A DNA stretch of 31,847 nucleotides from DASYYE01 sp035946955 (GTDB lineage: Bacteria; Actinomycetota; Actinomycetes; Streptosporangiales; Streptosporangiaceae): contig DASYYE010000277.1 in NCBI GenBank assembly GCA_035946955.1, positions 1-31,847 on the forward strand. The letters run 5' to 3'. Position numbers and translations under genes: made by a program. The notes beneath the pieces were generated by a model. That model was not told where the DNA came from, searched no databases, and saw only the letters and a program-made list of their open reading frames with translations. Below are positions 29,997 to 31,847 of the stretch, piece after piece (within the stretch, counting starts at the first letter, position 1; each line of letters begins with the position of its first letter).

Positions 29997-30467
29997 GTGG
30001 ACGACACCGCCAGCCCGACACTTCCGATTCACCAAGCTTCCACCAGTGAGCTGGTCAAGCTGTTGTCCGAGCAGGTTTCAGTACTGGTGCGCGATGAACT
30101 GAAGCTCGCCAGCCTGGAGATGAAACGCAAGGGCCAGCAGGCCGGCCTCGGCGTAGGGATGTTCGGGGCCGCCGGTATCGGGGTGCTGTATGGCGTGGGG
30201 TGCCTGATCGCCTGCGTGGTCCTCGCCATCGCCCACGTGGTATCGCCCTGGCTGGCAGCGCTGATCGTCGGAGCGGCACTCCTCATGGTCAGCGGCGCGG
30301 CGGCACTGGCAGGGCGGGGACGGCTGCGCAAGGCTGTGCCCCCCATGCCCGAACACACGGTTGAGAGCGTGAAGGCCGACATCGAGGAGATCAGAGAGAA
30401 GGCCCACCATGACCACCATGAGACCAAGCCGAGGCAAAGATCCCGGCCAGCAGTCCGCCGTGGATGA
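29997..30467 (+). CDS. Actinobacterial Holin-X / phage holin family protein
   Basis: Small membrane protein, 156 aa. The N-terminal part TSELVKLLSEQVSVLVRDELKLASLEMKRKGQQAG is the Holin-X family hallmark. Two hydrophobic segments follow (about 50-80 and 85-108). The tail is charged and His-rich (KAHHDHHETKPRQRSRPAVRRG). Despite the name these chromosomal proteins are not lysis genes; they occur with DUF3618 proteins, as here, and probably act at the membrane under stress. The GTG has GGAGG 8 nt upstream. It overlaps the next gene by 59 bp. Confidence 0.85.
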   Translation: MDDTASPTLPIHQASTSELVKLLSEQVSVLVRDELKLASLEMKRKGQQAGLGVGMFGAAGIGVLYGVGCLIACVVLAIAHVVSPWLAALIVGAALLMVSGAAALAGRGRLRKAVPPMPEHTVESVKADIEEIREKAHHDHHETKPRQRSRPAVRRG

Positions 30468-30906
30468 GACGGCACAGACCGGCCAGGCGAAGGCAACGGA
30501 TGCCGACGAGCTGACCGAACAGATCGAGCAGGCCCGCGGAGACCTCGGCGACACCGTCGAAGCCCTGGCAGGCAAGGTGGATATCAAGGCACGCGCCAGG
30601 GAGAAGGCCGCTGAGGTGACCAGGCGGCTCAAGTCAGCGGCGGTCGAGGCGGGCAGGCGGACGGCAGGGCGCGCGGGGGACGTGCGGGCACAGACATCGC
30701 GTGCGGTCACACCCGTGGGTAAGCGGGTGACGGCCGCGGGGAGCAAAGTGCGCGAGGTGACCCCGGCCCCTGTCCAGCGGGCAGTCGCGACCGGTACTGA
30801 GCGGGCGAAGCGGGCGTGGGTGCCACTCGCGGCAGTGACCGCGCTGGCCGCTGGGGTCGTGGTGGCCAGACGGCGGCGCACGTCCGGCCACAAGGGCGAC
30901 TTATGA
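30409..30906 (+). CDS. DUF3618 family protein
   Basis: Protein of 165 aa with the DUF3618 motif TDADELTEQIEQARGDLGDTVEALAGKVDIKARAREKAAE (shape: residues ~30-70). A long amphipathic, Ala/Arg/Thr-rich stretch follows, then a single C-terminal membrane segment (VPLAAVTALAAGVVVA) and a basic tail. It is a usual partner of the preceding Holin-X gene; function unknown. The ATG at 30409 has GAGAAGG upstream; the alternative GTG at 30460 would reduce the overlap with the Holin-X gene to 8 bp. Confidence 0.82.
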   Translation: MTTMRPSRGKDPGQQSAVDETAQTGQAKATDADELTEQIEQARGDLGDTVEALAGKVDIKARAREKAAEVTRRLKSAAVEAGRRTAGRAGDVRAQTSRAVTPVGKRVTAAGSKVREVTPAPVQRAVATGTERAKRAWVPLAAVTALAAGVVVARRRRTSGHKGDL

Positions 30907-30932
30907 GTCGACTCTCTTTATGAGAGTTGACT
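30906..30932. terminator. Long inverted repeat after DUF3618
   Basis: Arms AGTCGACTCTC (30906-30916) and GAGAGTTGACT (30922-30932) pair at 10 of 11 positions (the eleventh is a G-T pair) around TTTAT. It starts within the DUF3618 stop codon. It may be a terminator of that transcript or a regulator site for the hydrolase gene; no U-tract follows. Confidence 0.5.
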
Positions 30933-30961
30933 TGCACAAATTGCAACGACGCCACTATAGT
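30932..30961 (+). promoter_or_regulatory. Promoter with operator-like repeat upstream of the hydrolase
   Basis: TTGCAC (30932-30937), an 18-nt spacer and TATAGT (30956-30961) make a good promoter. TTGCA-N5-TGCAA (30932-30946) is an inverted repeat over the -35, a typical repressor site. GACTCTC recurs at 30910-30916 and immediately before the ATG at 30991-30997. Confidence 0.5.
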
Positions 30962-30997
30962 CATGCGAGTCAGCTCTTAGGAAAGGGAAAGACTCTC

Positions 30998-31825
30998 ATG
31001 ACCGAAACCCGTCTCACTGCTTCGTCCCGTACGCTCGACCTGGGCAACAGGCTGGCAGTGACCATCAGCGAGTACGGTGACGCCGCGGCATCCGGCGGCC
31101 GGGGTCTACTGGTCCTGCACGGCGGTGCCGGACCACAGTCAGTGGCCGGACTGGCGGCCGCGCTCTCACAGCACGCGTACGTGGTTGTCCCAACGCACCC
31201 CGGTTTCGACGGCACCCCCCGGCCGCCGTGGGCCGACTCCGTCGCCGACCTGGCCGACGCGTACCTGGACCTGCTCGATGCGCTTGGCCTGAGCGAGGTG
31301 ATGGTGATCGGCAACTCCGTCGGCGGATGGATCGCATCCGAGATGGCGCTCCGCGACATCCGGGGCCAGGTCAAGTCGATGGTGCTGATCAACGCGGTCG
31401 GCATACGTCCCGACAACGCGACACAACTGGTTGACATCCGTCCGCTCCCACCAGCCGCGATCGGCAAGCTCGGGTTCCATAACCCGGCGTTCCGGCCCGA
31501 CCCGGCTGCGATGAGCGAGGCGCAGCTTGCCGTGATGGTCGCCAACCAGCAGGTGCTGGCGACCTACGCAGGCGAGCAGTTCATGTTCGCGCCGAAGCTG
31601 CGCCGCCGCCTGCACCGCGTCACTGTGCCGGTGCTGGTCGTCTGGGGTGAGCAGGACGGCGTGGCTTCGGCAGACTACGGGCGCAGCTACGCCAAGACGT
31701 TCGCCAACGGCCACTTCCAGCCCATCGCCGAGGCCGGGCACCTCCCACACATCGAGCAGCCCGCTGCGGTGCTGGGCGCCATCGCGGACTTCGCCAACAA
31801 CGTGGTCGAACCCGGTAGTGACTGA
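30998..31825 (+). CDS. Alpha/beta-fold hydrolase
   Basis: Soluble hydrolase, 275 aa. The oxyanion region is LLVLHGGAGPQS, the nucleophile elbow VMVIGNSVGGWIA (Gly-Asn-Ser-Val-Gly, Ser nucleophile), the acidic residue in VLVVWGEQDGVAS and the catalytic His in IAEAGHLPHIEQP. The triad is complete. The substrate is unknown; family members include esterases, C-C hydrolases and dienelactone-type enzymes. The ATG at 30998 follows AGGAAAGGG; an in-frame ATG at 30920 would place the predicted promoter inside the gene and is rejected. The promoter repeats suggest control by a TetR/MarR-type repressor not seen in the window. Confidence 0.9.
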   Translation: MTETRLTASSRTLDLGNRLAVTISEYGDAAASGGRGLLVLHGGAGPQSVAGLAAALSQHAYVVVPTHPGFDGTPRPPWADSVADLADAYLDLLDALGLSEVMVIGNSVGGWIASEMALRDIRGQVKSMVLINAVGIRPDNATQLVDIRPLPPAAIGKLGFHNPAFRPDPAAMSEAQLAVMVANQQVLATYAGEQFMFAPKLRRRLHRVTVPVLVVWGEQDGVASADYGRSYAKTFANGHFQPIAEAGHLPHIEQPAAVLGAIADFANNVVEPGSD

Positions 31826-31847
31826 CCTGCGACACGCAGCCGCGGGC

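Noticed and set aside
29997..30467. Prophage lysis gene, from the 'holin' family name
   Set aside because: No endolysin or other phage gene is nearby; Holin-X next to DUF3618 is a normal chromosomal actinobacterial pair.

Overview
The window is high-GC DNA from an actinobacterium. The evidence is strongly G/C-biased third codon positions, many GTG starts and a few TTG starts, 4-bp ATGA/GTGA gene overlaps, several promoters placed for leaderless mRNAs, and typical actinobacterial families (NrtR, DUF4291, DUF3618, Holin-X, polyol ABC operon without its own ATPase). I cannot name the genus. No tRNA, rRNA, CRISPR array or insertion sequence was recognised, and no gene-free stretch exceeds 300 bases.

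Layout. 1-1514: a GntR regulator (5' end outside the window) coupled to a GNAT acetyltransferase, closed by a hairpin. 1721-4155: a PcaB-like lyase divergent from a CorA-type Mg2+ transporter, only 17 bp apart. 4157-8604 (minus): a sulfate-reduction block read as Cys-rich leader peptide > sulfite reductase > APS reductase > unknown 164-aa protein > MTHFS-like protein. 8631-15219: a LacI-type repressor divergent from a polyol/sugar operon (binding lipoprotein, two permeases, Zn-dependent polyol dehydrogenase, PfkB sugar kinase). 15216-16538: TetR and an O-methyltransferase sharing a 22-bp palindromic operator. 16516-17139: an S26 signal peptidase. 17289-21644 (minus): an NAD-salvage operon, pnuC-nadR-nrtR-DUF4291-ADP-ribosylglycohydrolase, with every junction a 4-bp overlap; the last two genes are frame-disrupted. 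21743-25530: an ABC exporter, a pore-like membrane protein and an FMN reductase. 25593-29776 (minus): an ABC-2 transporter, histidine kinase, LuxR response regulator and SRPBCC protein in one operon. 29997-30906: a Holin-X/DUF3618 pair. 30998-31825: an alpha/beta hydrolase behind a palindrome-rich promoter.

The most interesting part is the sulfur block. The sulfite reductase carries a C-terminal 87-residue beta-grasp domain that closely resembles the mycobacterial sulfur carrier CysO and ends in Gly-Gly, so the enzyme that makes sulfide is covalently tied to a potential sulfide acceptor. Upstream lies a promoter placed to start transcription exactly on the GTG of a 31-codon reading frame with five cysteines, a layout matching the cysteine-responsive leaderless attenuators known from mycobacteria. 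Together they suggest a self-contained sulfite-to-protein-thiocarboxylate module under cysteine attenuation. This is inferred from sequence only. The second point of interest is the decay of the two terminal genes of the NAD operon.
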